NCBI GenBank assembly: GCA_007130605.1 | Contig: SLSF01000048.1 | Span: 1-57,135 of the forward strand | Origin: Gemmatimonadota bacterium | GTDB taxonomy: Bacteria > Gemmatimonadota > Gemmatimonadetes > Longimicrobiales > Gaopeijiaceae | Reading direction: 5' to 3' | DNA length: 57,135 nucleotides | In this document: positions 26,126-34,470 of the stretch, one piece after another | How positions within the stretch are numbered: position 1 is the first letter of the stretch | How the letters are laid out: each line of letters begins with the position of its first letter | Notes under the pieces: model-generated | What the model saw: the letters and a program-made list of their open reading frames with translations, nothing else | The model's database searches: none | Told to the model about the DNA's origin: nothing | Translations under genes and position numbers: made by a program

Positions 26126-27459
26126 GGCGCGACGGGGAGCTCCTTCGGGACGTCGGCCTGGGAGGAGCCGTCTTCATGGGGCTGGGCTCCATCGTGGGCA
26201 CCGGGCTCTTCGTCTCGCTGGGCATCGCCACCGGCGTGGTAGGCGACGGCATCCTCTTCGCACTCCCCCTGGCCGCCCTTTTGGCCCTCTGTAACGGCCT
26301 CTCCTCGGCCCAGCTCGCCGCCGCCCATCCGGTGAGCGGGGGCACCTACGAGTACGGCTACCGTTTCCTGAACCCGACCCTCGGCTTCACCGCCGGCTGG
26401 ATGTTCCTTGTGGCGAAGGGGGCGTCGGCGGCGACGGCCGCCCTCGGCCTGGCGGGCTACGGCCTCCTTCTCTTCGGCGTGGAGGCCCGGACCGTGCTCC
26501 TCATCGCCCTGGGCGGTGGCGGGGTCGTCGTCTTCACCCTCCTCCTCCTGGGGGGCATCCGTCAATCCAATCGCGCCAACCTCCTCATCGTGGGCGCGAC
26601 CCTGGGGATCCTCGCCCTCTTCCTGGCGGTGGGGCTCCCCGACGGGGTGCGCGGCCTCTTCGAGCGGCGGGAGGGCCTCGGGATGGAGATCTCCGCGGGC
26701 GGATGGGGCCCCACCTTCCACGCCACCGCCCTCCTCTTCGTCGCCTACACGGGCTATGGCCGGATCGCCACCCTGGGCGAGGAGGTCCATGACCCCGCCC
26801 GGACCATTCCCCGCGCCATCTGGATCACCCTCGCCGCCGTCGCCTTCCTCTACATGGCGGTGGCGGTGGTCGCCCTGGGGACCATCGGCCCCGACGCTTT
26901 CGCCCGGGCCACCGCCGAGACCGCCGCACCCCTCCGGGAGGTTGCCGAGGGGCTGGCCATGCCCGGCCTGGGGATCCTCATCGGGATCGCCGCGGTCACC
27001 GCCATGCTCGGCGTCCTCCTCAATCTGCTCCTGGGGCTCTCCCGGGTGGCCCTCGCCATGGGGCGCAGGGGCGACCTCCCGGTGCCCTTCGGATCGGTCC
27101 ACCAGGAGTCTCGGACCCCCCGGGTCGCCATCATCGGGGTCGCCGCGGCGATCCTTCTCCTGGTCCTCACCGGCGACGTCTCCACCACCTGGTCCTTCTC
27201 GGCCTTCACCGTCCTCATCTACTACGGGGTCACCAACCTGGCCGCCCTTCGTCTCCCTCCGGAGGCCCGCCGCTATCCCCGCTGGGTCGCGGTGGCGGGG
27301 CTCGTGGGATGCCTCTTCCTCGCCTTCCAGGTGGAGATGGGGATCTGGGGCGTCGGCGTGGGCCTCCTGGTGGGTGGACTGGTCCTCCGTGCCCTCCTTC
27401 GCCGGGGCAGGACCGGAGGTCCCCCGGAGCCCCCTTCCCCCGAGCACCGCAACGGTTAA
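26122..27459 (+). CDS. APC superfamily amino acid permease
   Basis: An integral membrane transporter with about twelve hydrophobic segments. TM1 carries the APC signature [12 protein letters not shown]; further family features are [13 protein letters not shown] and [20 protein letters not shown]. Residues before the first ATG (26176) read [18 protein letters not shown], which is the expected cytoplasmic lead-in and first half of TM1, so translation probably begins at CTG 26122. From ATG 26176 the protein would be 427 residues with a clipped TM1. Substrate is an amino acid or polyamine by family; not resolvable further. Next to pncA and ettA on the same strand. Confidence 0.82.
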   Translation: MRRDGELLRDVGLGGAVFMGLGSIVGTGLFVSLGIATGVVGDGILFALPLAALLALCNGLSSAQLAAAHPVSGGTYEYGYRFLNPTLGFTAGWMFLVAKGASAATAALGLAGYGLLLFGVEARTVLLIALGGGGVVVFTLLLLGGIRQSNRANLLIVGATLGILALFLAVGLPDGVRGLFERREGLGMEISAGGWGPTFHATALLFVAYTGYGRIATLGEEVHDPARTIPRAIWITLAAVAFLYMAVAVVALGTIGPDAFARATAETAAPLREVAEGLAMPGLGILIGIAAVTAMLGVLLNLLLGLSRVALAMGRRGDLPVPFGSVHQESRTPRVAIIGVAAAILLLVLTGDVSTTWSFSAFTVLIYYGVTNLAALRLPPEARRYPRWVAVAGLVGCLFLAFQVEMGIWGVGVGLLVGGLVLRALLRRGRTGGPPEPPSPEHRNG

Positions 27460-27506
27460 CTTCCCCGAGTTCGACGCCCCTCCCCCCCCGATACGAGTGC
27501 AACGAG

Positions 27507-29186
27507 ATGGCCGGCCCCCAGTTCATCTATGTCATGAAGGACCTTCGCAAGGTCGTCCCACCCAGGAAGGAGATTCTCAAGGGGATCTGGCTCTCCTTCT
27601 ATCCGGGGGCGAAGATCGGGGTGGTGGGACCCAATGGGTCGGGAAAGAGCACCCTCCTCCGGATCATGGCAGGGGTCGACGACGACTTCCAGGGCGAGGC
27701 GTGGGCGGCGAAGGGGACGAAGATCGGGTATCTCCCCCAGGAGCCCGAGCTGGACGAGAGCCTGGACGTGGTGGGGAATGTGGAACTGGGAGTCGCCGGC
27801 ACCCGCAGGCTCCTCCAGCGCTTCGAAGAGGTGAACCTCGCCTTCGGTGAGGTCTCCACCGACGAGGAGATGAATTCGCTCCTCGAGGAGCAGTCGCGAC
27901 TCCAGGACCGGATCGAGGCCGAGAACGCGTGGGAGCTGGACCGGAAGGTGGAGATCGCCATGGATGCCCTGCGCCTCCCCCCTCCCGACGCCGATGTCTC
28001 GACCCTCTCCGGGGGAGAGAAGCGCCGGGTGGCCCTCTGCCGGACGCTCCTGGAGGAGCCGGACCTCCTCCTCCTGGACGAGCCCACCAACCATCTGGAC
28101 GCCGAGTCGGTGGCGTGGCTCGAGCAGCACCTCGCCTCCTTCGAGGGGACCATCGTCGCCATCACCCACGACCGGTACTTCCTCGACAATGTGGCCCAGT
28201 GGATCCTGGAACTGGACCGGGGCGAAGGGCACCCGTACGAGGGCAACTACTCGTCGTGGCTCGAGCAGAAGCGGGCCCGACTCGCCCTCGAGGAGAAGCG
28301 GGAGACCGCCCGCCAGAAGACCCTGGAGCGGGAGCTGGAGTGGATCCGGATGACCCCGAAGGCCCGCCAGTCCAAGGGGAAGGCCCGACTCCGCTCCTAC
28401 GAGGACCTTCTCAAGGAGGGACCCACCGACCAGGTGGGAAACGCCGAGATCCTCATCCCCAAACCGGAACGGCTGGGCGAGGACGTGGTGATCTTCGACG
28501 AGGTCACCAAGGGGTACGGCGACCGCCTCCTCATGGAGGACCTCTCCTTCCGACTCCCCCGCGGGGGGATCGTCGGTGTCATCGGGCCCAATGGTGCGGG
28601 TAAGACCACCCTCTTCCGGATGATCGTCGAAGAGGAGACGCCCGACTCGGGGTCGATCCGGATCGGATCCACCGTGAAGCTCTCCTACGTGGACCAGTCA
28701 CGCTCGGACCTGGATCCCGACAAGACGGTGTGGGAGGAGGTCTCCGGGGGGCACGACATCCTCGACTTCGGGTGGCGCGAGGTGAATTCCCGCGCCTACC
28801 TCTCCTCCTTCAATTTCAAGGGCCCGGAGCAGCAGAAGAAGGTGGGGGTCCTCTCCGGGGGGGAACGGAACCGCCTCCACCTGGCGAAGCTCCTCCGTTC
28901 CGGGGGAAATGTGATCCTCCTGGACGAGCCCACCAATGACCTGGACGTGGACACCCTGCGGGCCCTCGAGGATGCCCTCCTGGGCTTCCCGGGGTGCGTG
29001 GTGGTGATCTCCCACGACCGGTGGTTCCTGGACCGTATCGCCACCCACATCCTCGCCTTCGAGGGAGAGAGCGAGGTCCGGTGGTACGAGGGGAACTACG
29101 AGGAGTACGAGGCCGACCGGAAGCGGCGACTCGGTCCGGAGGCGGACCTCCCCCGACGGATCCGCTACCGGAAGCTGGTCCGCTGA
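27507..29186 (+). CDS. ettA: Energy-dependent translational throttle protein EttA (ABC-F)
   Basis: A 559-residue soluble ABC-F ATPase, the size of E. coli EttA (555). Both nucleotide-binding domains are complete: Walker [10 protein letters not shown] (K47) and GPNGAGKTT, signatures [13 protein letters not shown] and [15 protein letters not shown], Walker [13 protein letters not shown] and [12 protein letters not shown]. The arm and linker read [20 protein letters not shown], as in EttA. It binds the ribosomal E site and regulates the first elongation step according to ATP level. The ATG is supported by homology of [19 protein letters not shown]; Shine-Dalgarno is weak. Confidence 0.93.
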   Translation: MAGPQFIYVMKDLRKVVPPRKEILKGIWLSFYPGAKIGVVGPNGSGKSTLLRIMAGVDDDFQGEAWAAKGTKIGYLPQEPELDESLDVVGNVELGVAGTRRLLQRFEEVNLAFGEVSTDEEMNSLLEEQSRLQDRIEAENAWELDRKVEIAMDALRLPPPDADVSTLSGGEKRRVALCRTLLEEPDLLLLDEPTNHLDAESVAWLEQHLASFEGTIVAITHDRYFLDNVAQWILELDRGEGHPYEGNYSSWLEQKRARLALEEKRETARQKTLERELEWIRMTPKARQSKGKARLRSYEDLLKEGPTDQVGNAEILIPKPERLGEDVVIFDEVTKGYGDRLLMEDLSFRLPRGGIVGVIGPNGAGKTTLFRMIVEEETPDSGSIRIGSTVKLSYVDQSRSDLDPDKTVWEEVSGGHDILDFGWREVNSRAYLSSFNFKGPEQQKKVGVLSGGERNRLHLAKLLRSGGNVILLDEPTNDLDVDTLRALEDALLGFPGCVVVISHDRWFLDRIATHILAFEGESEVRWYEGNYEEYEADRKRRLGPEADLPRRIRYRKLVR

Positions 29187-29193
29187 GCGCAGG

Positions 29194-30423
29194 TCACCGC
29201 CGGCGCGTCCGGCTGTGCTCCTCCATGAGGTCGGTGGCCAGGTAGGAGAGACGGACCAGGTGCGGGTGGGCGCGGTGCCCATTGGTGAGGATCGCCACCC
29301 CGACCCGCCGGTCGAGATTGCCGTGGAGGAAGGCCGTGTACCCCCGCACACTTCCCGAGTGGGCGATGTACCGCTCCCCCTCCCGCTCCGAGACCCACCA
29401 CCCGAGCCCGTAGCCGGCCCCCTCGCCCCCCCATCCCCCGGCCATGGCACCGGTGAAGTCGGGAAACTGGTGGGTGTGCGCTTCGCGGAGGGTCTCCGGC
29501 TGGAGGATCCGCCGTCCCTGGTAGACCCCGTCATTCAGATTCATCCCGAGCCAGCGGGCCTGGTCCTGGACCGTTCCCCACGCGGCGCCGGCGGGCCACT
29601 CGGCGAAGCGAAGACGTTCGGCAGGGAGGAGGGGACCGTCACCTCCCTCGGCCATGTAGGGGATCGCCATCCGCTCCACCATCTCGGCCGAGGGGACGAA
29701 ATCGGTGCTTCCCATGGAGACCGGGCCGAAGATCCGGTTTCGGACCCAGGTCCGGAACTCGACCCCGGTGAGCCGTTCCATGAGGTAGGCCAGGAGGGTG
29801 TACCCCATGTTGGAGTAGCGGACCTGCTCGAGGGGCGCGCTGACCACGGCCATCTCGTTGCGGAGGAAGACCCCCATGGAGGAAGGCACCGAGTCGGCCC
29901 AGACCGGAACGGGGGAGAAGGAGGAGGGGAGGCCCGAGGTGTGGGTGAGGAGCTGGCGGAAGGTGATGGGGCGGTGGGGATTCTCCCCCGGAATCTCCAG
30001 GTCGCCGAGGTAGTCGCGGACTGGATCGTCCAGGTCGAAGCGCCCCTCCTCCCAGAGCCCCAGGAGTGCCGTCGCCGACATGGTCTTGAGGGTCGAGGCG
30101 ATCATGTACACCGTGCTGGGTGTGGCCGGCGAACGGGTGTAGAGGTTGGCCTCGCCGTATCCCTGGCTCCAGAGGATCTCATCGCGTTGGACGAGGGCGA
30201 TGGTGAGCGAGGGGATCCGTCCCTCGGTCATGGCGCGCCGGATCTCGGGCTCCAGGTCGCGGACCACCCGGTCGAGGTGGATGTCGGGATCCTGGGCGAC
30301 CCCTTCCGTCGCCGGTACAACGATGGACCCCCATGCCAGGGCGGCAAGAAGGAAGAGCCCCCCTCGCAGGCGGTGGGCCGGCGCGGACGGAGAAGGGGAG
30401 GGAGTGGGAAGCCGTGGGGTCAT
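29194..30423 (-). CDS. Exported serine hydrolase, beta-lactamase/class C-like
   Basis: A 409-residue protein with a signal peptide (LFLLAALAWGSIVVPATEGVAQ). The SxxK motif is STLK (S110, K113), the tyrosine motif is YSN (Y203), and the third motif is HSGSVRGY instead of KTG, all typical of the large family that includes D-aminopeptidases, esterases and class C beta-lactamases. The substrate is probably a peptide or ester outside the cytoplasm, and antibiotic hydrolysis should not be assumed. ATG 30441 is an alternative start six codons earlier. Convergent with ettA, seven bases apart. Confidence 0.85.
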   Translation of the reverse strand: MTPRLPTPSPSPSAPAHRLRGGLFLLAALAWGSIVVPATEGVAQDPDIHLDRVVRDLEPEIRRAMTEGRIPSLTIALVQRDEILWSQGYGEANLYTRSPATPSTVYMIASTLKTMSATALLGLWEEGRFDLDDPVRDYLGDLEIPGENPHRPITFRQLLTHTSGLPSSFSPVPVWADSVPSSMGVFLRNEMAVVSAPLEQVRYSNMGYTLLAYLMERLTGVEFRTWVRNRIFGPVSMGSTDFVPSAEMVERMAIPYMAEGGDGPLLPAERLRFAEWPAGAAWGTVQDQARWLGMNLNDGVYQGRRILQPETLREAHTHQFPDFTGAMAGGWGGEGAGYGLGWWVSEREGERYIAHSGSVRGYTAFLHGNLDRRVGVAILTNGHRAHPHLVRLSYLATDLMEEHSRTRRR

Positions 30424-30481
30424 GGGTGAAAAGTTCGGCATTGGAGGACCCATTGCGCAAGCGGCAACGCGCAGAAAGCGC

Positions 30482-31348
30482 TCAACGACGCCGTCGGGGC
30501 GGATCGGTGAGTTCGCCCCGCTCCAGCCGATCCAGGAGGCCCTCGGCCGCCAGACGGGCCCGCTCCTCCTTCCCATGGAAGGAGCCACGCCCGGCACCAA
30601 TCCCACCGAGTATCCCGGCACTGATCCCGACCACCCCCCCGGCAACAGCCGCAGGAGGCGACATCAGCACCCCGGCAATGGCGATGCCGACCCCACCGCC
30701 CAGGAAGCCGAAACCCGCCATGAAGCCTCCGCCCACCTCCGCCCGGATGTTCCTGAGATCGACGGTGAGGGTGACGAGGACGAAGCCCTCCTCCATGGGC
30801 TGCACCGAAAGTTCGAGCTGGCGGGCCTGCGCCAGGTCGTACTGGTGGCCATGCCACTTGAGGCCTCGCTGGAGCTGGGCGACCCAGCCGGCATCGGGCT
30901 CCCAGAGCGAGATTCCGGCGCGGCGCCGGACGAGGTGGAGGCTCTCGGCCTCGGCGAGCCATCGGACCAGGCGCTCCTCCACCGTCCCCACCGAGCCACT
31001 CACCACCCGTTCCGCCCGGACCCGTCCCTCGCCGATGAGTCGACGCATCAATCCCCGGTCGGCGGGGAGCGCGGGGACCATCGCCTCGGCCCGCACCTCG
31101 CCGAGGGCGCGCTTCATGTGCGCCCGATCGAGACCGACCTCCCGGCCGATCCGGAGCACTTCGTCCTCGGTGAGTTCACGTACGTCGTCGGTGCCGTCGG
31201 CAAACTGGAGTTCGGTGGCGCGCCGGATCACCCGGTCGAGCTCACTCCGGCTCACGGGCACACGGGCGGGACCCTCCCCTTCTCGGGAGGAGGTAGCCGG
31301 TGGAGCGGCCTTCGAGCCCTCGCCTCGGTCCTCCATACGCTTCGTCAT
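30482..31348 (-). CDS. Protein of unknown function with Gly-rich membrane hairpin
   Basis: A 288-residue protein. Residues 30-90 are helical (VSRSELDRVIRRATELQ, LTEDEVLRIGREVGL), forming a compact charged N-terminal domain. A middle part of mixed strands follows (FVLVTLTVDLRNIRAEVGGG), then two hydrophobic glycine/alanine-rich helices (FLGGGVGIAIAGVLMSPP and AVAGGVVGISAGILGGIGAG), and a basic C-terminus ending RRRR. It looks like a cytosolic sensor anchored by a hairpin. Family not recognised. Divergent from csoR with 72 bases between. Confidence 0.65.
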   Translation of the reverse strand: MTKRMEDRGEGSKAAPPATSSREGEGPARVPVSRSELDRVIRRATELQFADGTDDVRELTEDEVLRIGREVGLDRAHMKRALGEVRAEAMVPALPADRGLMRRLIGEGRVRAERVVSGSVGTVEERLVRWLAEAESLHLVRRRAGISLWEPDAGWVAQLQRGLKWHGHQYDLAQARQLELSVQPMEEGFVLVTLTVDLRNIRAEVGGGFMAGFGFLGGGVGIAIAGVLMSPPAAVAGGVVGISAGILGGIGAGRGSFHGKEERARLAAEGLLDRLERGELTDPPRRRR

Positions 31349-31420
31349 CCTTGAATTGAACCTCGCGCGGCTCTACTTCTTCAGGGCCCCCATCTTCACC
31401 CCTCCGTCCACGGAACGTCG

Positions 31421-31738
31421 ATGAGCCCCTCCTCCGAATCCGGTACCCCGCAACATGCCGCCGCGGTCGATCCCGACATCAAGGCGAAGAACCTCGCCCG
31501 CCTCCGCAGGATCGAGGGCCAGGTCCGCGGGCTCCACCGCATGGTCGAGGAGGACCGCTACTGCCCCGACATCCTCGTGCAGGTGGCCTCGGTCCGCGAG
31601 GCCCTCCTGGGTGTGGGACGAGAGGTCATGCGAAACCACCTGGACCACTGCGCGGCAGAGGCCCAGGCGGAGGGCGGAGAGGCCGCCACGGCCATGCGCG
31701 ACGAACTCCTCGACCTGATTTTCCGCTACCTCAAGTAG
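31421..31738 (+). CDS. CsoR/FrmR family metal-sensing repressor
   Basis: A 105-residue all-helical repressor of the DUF156 class. The ligand set C48 (RYCPD), H73 and C77 (HLDHC) is the Cu(I) site of CsoR-type proteins, and the basic helix RLRRIEGQVRGLHRM is the family DNA-contact region. Such proteins leave DNA when copper binds. No copper exporter or chaperone gene lies nearby, so its target is either itself, the divergent membrane protein or a distant locus; FrmR/RcnR-like sensing is less likely given the C-H-C pattern. Its stop is one base from the stop of the convergent isoaspartyl peptidase gene. Confidence 0.88.
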   Translation: MSPSSESGTPQHAAAVDPDIKAKNLARLRRIEGQVRGLHRMVEEDRYCPDILVQVASVREALLGVGREVMRNHLDHCAAEAQAEGGEAATAMRDELLDLIFRYLK

Positions 31739-31739
31739 C

Positions 31740-32834
31740 TCAGTGCCCATCCCCCTCGTCGGCATAGATGGCGGTGAAGGGCTCCGCTCCCGCCATCCGG
31801 TGCCCCCGGTACATGCCGGGAGTGTTCAGCACCATGGAGAAGTGTCCGTCGCGATCGATGGCGACGATGCCCCCGGTGCCTCCGTGGTCGTAGAGCTGGT
31901 CCATCACGACGGCCTCGGCGGCGGCCTGGAGGGTCTCTCCACGGTGCTCCATCCGTGCGCAGATCTCCCTCGAGACGACGTTGCGGATGAAGTACTCGCC
32001 GTGGCCGGTGGCCGAGACGGCGCATGAGGCGTTGGAGGCGTAGGTTCCGGCCCCGATGACCGGCACATCGCCCACCCGGCCGAAACGCTTGTTGGTCATT
32101 CCGCCGGTGGAGGTGGCCGCGGCGAGATTCCCGTCGCGGTCCCGGGCCACCGCGCCCACGGTCCCCATCATCCGGTTCTCGTCACCCCGCCAGTCGACGG
32201 AGACCTCCTCGGCCTCCTGCGCCCGCTGGAGGGCCTCCCACCGCTCCTCGGTGAAGTAGTAGTCCGGGTCCACCGTCTCCAGGTCGAACTGGGCGCCGAA
32301 GGTCTCGGCCCCCTCCCCCACCATCATGACATGGGGAGACTCGTCCATGACCAGGCGGGCGAGTTGGATGGGATTCTTCAGACTGGTGACCCCGGCCACC
32401 GCACCGGCATTCCGGTCGGCGCCATCCATGACCGCGGCATCGAGCTCATTGGTCCCCTCGCTGGTGAAGACCGCGCCGCGGCCCGCGTTGAAGACGGGCT
32501 CGTCCTCCATGATCACCACGGCGGCGATGACCGCGTCCATCGCGCTTCCGCCGGCCTCGAGGATCTCGTACCCGGCGTCGAGGGCCGCGCGGAGGGCCTG
32601 GTGGTAGTGGTCCTCCCGCTCTTCGGTGAGCTGGTCCCGGGTGATGGTCCCGGCGCCCCCATGGATGACCAGGCCGTACTCCGTCCCCGCGCCGAGGGCC
32701 TCCCCGGTCTCATTGGCCGCCTCCGATGGATCGGTTTCGCACGCCCCGAGAAAGGCCACCACCATGAGGAGGGTGAGGATCCCCCACCCCCGCCTCAGAA
32801 CCGCTCTGCCATCCACCGCCATTGCTTCCCTCAT
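31740..32834 (-). CDS. Lipoprotein isoaspartyl peptidase/L-asparaginase (Ntn hydrolase)
   Basis: A 364-residue protein with a lipobox signal (LLMVVAFLGAC, C32), so Lgt would anchor it in a membrane. It is a type 2 asparaginase/isoaspartyl dipeptidase: LVIHGGAGTI, FNAGRGAVFTSEG, and the autocleavage site GTVGAVARD where Thr225 becomes the N-terminal nucleophile of the beta subunit, then GGTGGIVAIDRDG. It would hydrolyse beta-aspartyl dipeptides or asparagine outside the cytoplasm. ATG 32834 has AGGAG seven bases upstream. Divergent from a PIG-L deacetylase gene. Confidence 0.9.
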   Translation of the reverse strand: MREAMAVDGRAVLRRGWGILTLLMVVAFLGACETDPSEAANETGEALGAGTEYGLVIHGGAGTITRDQLTEEREDHYHQALRAALDAGYEILEAGGSAMDAVIAAVVIMEDEPVFNAGRGAVFTSEGTNELDAAVMDGADRNAGAVAGVTSLKNPIQLARLVMDESPHVMMVGEGAETFGAQFDLETVDPDYYFTEERWEALQRAQEAEEVSVDWRGDENRMMGTVGAVARDRDGNLAAATSTGGMTNKRFGRVGDVPVIGAGTYASNASCAVSATGHGEYFIRNVVSREICARMEHRGETLQAAAEAVVMDQLYDHGGTGGIVAIDRDGHFSMVLNTPGMYRGHRMAGAEPFTAIYADEGDGH

Positions 32835-32985
32835 TCCGACTCTCCTCGTACCGGGTTCGACTCCACCTGCACCACTCCCCGACAGACGGGGGGGATGCTC
32901 ATGGTGCGGGTCCGACACCCATTCGTCAATGTGGAGGGGATCCCGGCGAGTTGTTGCCGGCGCCCATGGGAGCGATCTTGTCGCC

Positions 32986-33687
32986 ATGAAGATTCTCTAC
33001 ATCTTTCCCCACCCCGACGACGAGTGCTTCGGACCGGCCCCGGCCATCGCGCGCCAGATCCGGCTGGGCCACGAAGTCCATCTCCTGACCCTCACCCGTG
33101 GCGGCGCCACGAAGCAGCGGCACCGCCTGGGGCTCTCGGTGGAGGAGATGGGCGAAGTCCGCCACGCCGAGATGCTGGCGGTGCGCGAGACCCTGGGGCT
33201 CCAGGGAATGCGGGTCCTGGACCTCCCCGACTCGGGGCTCGCCGAGATGGACCCTCGGGAGATCGAGGCGGTGGTGGAGGCCGAGATCCTCCGGCTGGCC
33301 CCCGAGGTGGTGGTGACCTACGCGGTCCACGGCGTCAGCGGCTTTCCGGACCACCTGGTGACCCACGCGGTGGTGAAGCGGGTCTTCTGCGAACTCCGGA
33401 GCACCCATGGCACCCCCCGGCGGCTCGCCCTCTTCACCCTCGCTCCCCGCGAGGAGCCCGACTCGGGGTTCCAACTCAAGACCTCCTCCCCGGAAGCCAT
33501 CGACGCCGCCGAAACCTTCTCCGACAGCGACATGGAGATCGCCCGGCGCGCCCTGGCCTGCTACGTCACCTACCAGCCGGTCATCGAAGAGGCCCGACCT
33601 CTGGAGCGGATCGGCGACGCCGTTCACTTCGAGCTCTTCCAGGAGTCCTTCGACCCGTGGCTCGGATCCATCGTCGAATCACTGTGA
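32986..33687 (+). CDS. PIG-L/LmbE family deacetylase
   Basis: A 233-residue zinc-dependent deacetylase. It begins MKILYIFPHPDDECFGPAPA with the metal motif PHPDDE (H9, D11, D12) and has the second histidine pair in HGVSGFPDHLVTH. Family members remove N-acetyl from GlcNAc moieties in mycothiol, bacillithiol, PI-glycolipids or antibiotics, or act on N-acetylated side chains. With no bshA/C or mshA nearby the substrate is not determinable. The ATG is the family start; about 150 bases separate it from the divergent isoaspartyl peptidase gene. Ends ten bases before the convergent menH. Confidence 0.88.
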   Translation: MKILYIFPHPDDECFGPAPAIARQIRLGHEVHLLTLTRGGATKQRHRLGLSVEEMGEVRHAEMLAVRETLGLQGMRVLDLPDSGLAEMDPREIEAVVEAEILRLAPEVVVTYAVHGVSGFPDHLVTHAVVKRVFCELRSTHGTPRRLALFTLAPREEPDSGFQLKTSSPEAIDAAETFSDSDMEIARRALACYVTYQPVIEEARPLERIGDAVHFELFQESFDPWLGSIVESL

Positions 33688-33696
33688 CGCAGTGCT

Positions 33697-34470
33697 TCAA
33701 CCGCCGTCGAGGAATGACTCGACGGCGGTGAGCCAGCTGTCGGGGGCCTCCAGGTGCACCGTGTGGCCGACACCGGAAAGGGTCCGCCGCCATGCCCGGG
33801 GAAGGGTCGCCGCCATCCGGTCCGCGATGGCGACGAACTTCTCGTCGAGGGCCCCGGTCAGGAGGAGGACGCGACGATCGAGTCCCTCGAGGTCACCCCA
33901 GTGCGAGGGCTGCACCCCGGTCCCCATCTGGCGGAGGGCGCCGGCGAGCCCGGCCGGATCCTGGCCCAGTCGGCGCGCCCGCTCCCCCTCCACGATCCCC
34001 TGGGGAAGACGCCTGCGACTCCGGAAGAGGGGATGCGCCTCCCAGAAGTCGACGAAGGCCTCGATCCCCTCGGACTCGATGCTCCGGGCCAGCGCCTCGT
34101 CGGAGGCACGCCGTTCCCTTCGCGCCGCGGGATCCTCCAGGCCGGGCGAGGCGCTCTCCAGCACCAGCGAGGCGACGACCTCGGGGTAGCGCACCGCCAC
34201 CGAGAGGGCGATCCGTCCTCCCATGGAGTAGCCGATCCAGTGGGCCTGCACGTCTCCGACCTCATGGGCCAGGTCGTCCACCACCTGGTGGAAGGGGGGA
34301 ACCTCGTGGGCCGCGTCTCCATGCCCCGGAAGGTCGACGATCCAGACCGGCCCTCGCCGGGCGAGCCTGCGGGGGATCTCTTCGCCCCACCCCTCTCCCG
34401 AACCGGTGAAGCCATGGAGGAGAAGGATGGGCGTCGAACCCGATCCGGGGGCGCCTTCGATCCGCCGCAT
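33697..34470 (-). CDS. menH: MenH-like alpha/beta hydrolase (SHCHC synthase)
   Basis: A 257-residue alpha/beta hydrolase with LLLHGFTGSGEGW, nucleophile S82 in GYSMGGRIAL, acid in LTGALDEKF and histidine in GVGHTVHLEAP. The stretch GALRQMGTGVQPSHWGDL matches the MenH-specific segment, so 2-succinyl-6-hydroxy-2,4-cyclohexadiene-1-carboxylate synthase in menaquinone synthesis is the best call. No other men gene is in the window. The start codon overlaps the stop of the serine hydrolase gene upstream as TGATG, so it is coupled to it although a functional link is not obvious. Confidence 0.78.
   Translation of the reverse strand: MRRIEGAPGSGSTPILLLHGFTGSGEGWGEEIPRRLARRGPVWIVDLPGHGDAAHEVPPFHQVVDDLAHEVGDVQAHWIGYSMGGRIALSVAVRYPEVVASLVLESASPGLEDPAARRERRASDEALARSIESEGIEAFVDFWEAHPLFRSRRRLPQGIVEGERARRLGQDPAGLAGALRQMGTGVQPSHWGDLEGLDRRVLLLTGALDEKFVAIADRMAATLPRAWRRTLSGVGHTVHLEAPDSWLTAVESFLDGG

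Noticed and set aside
25843-27447. 534-codon minus-strand open frame
   Set aside because: Antisense to the APC permease, made of Gly/Glu/Asp repeats typical of a shadow of a hydrophobic GC-rich gene.
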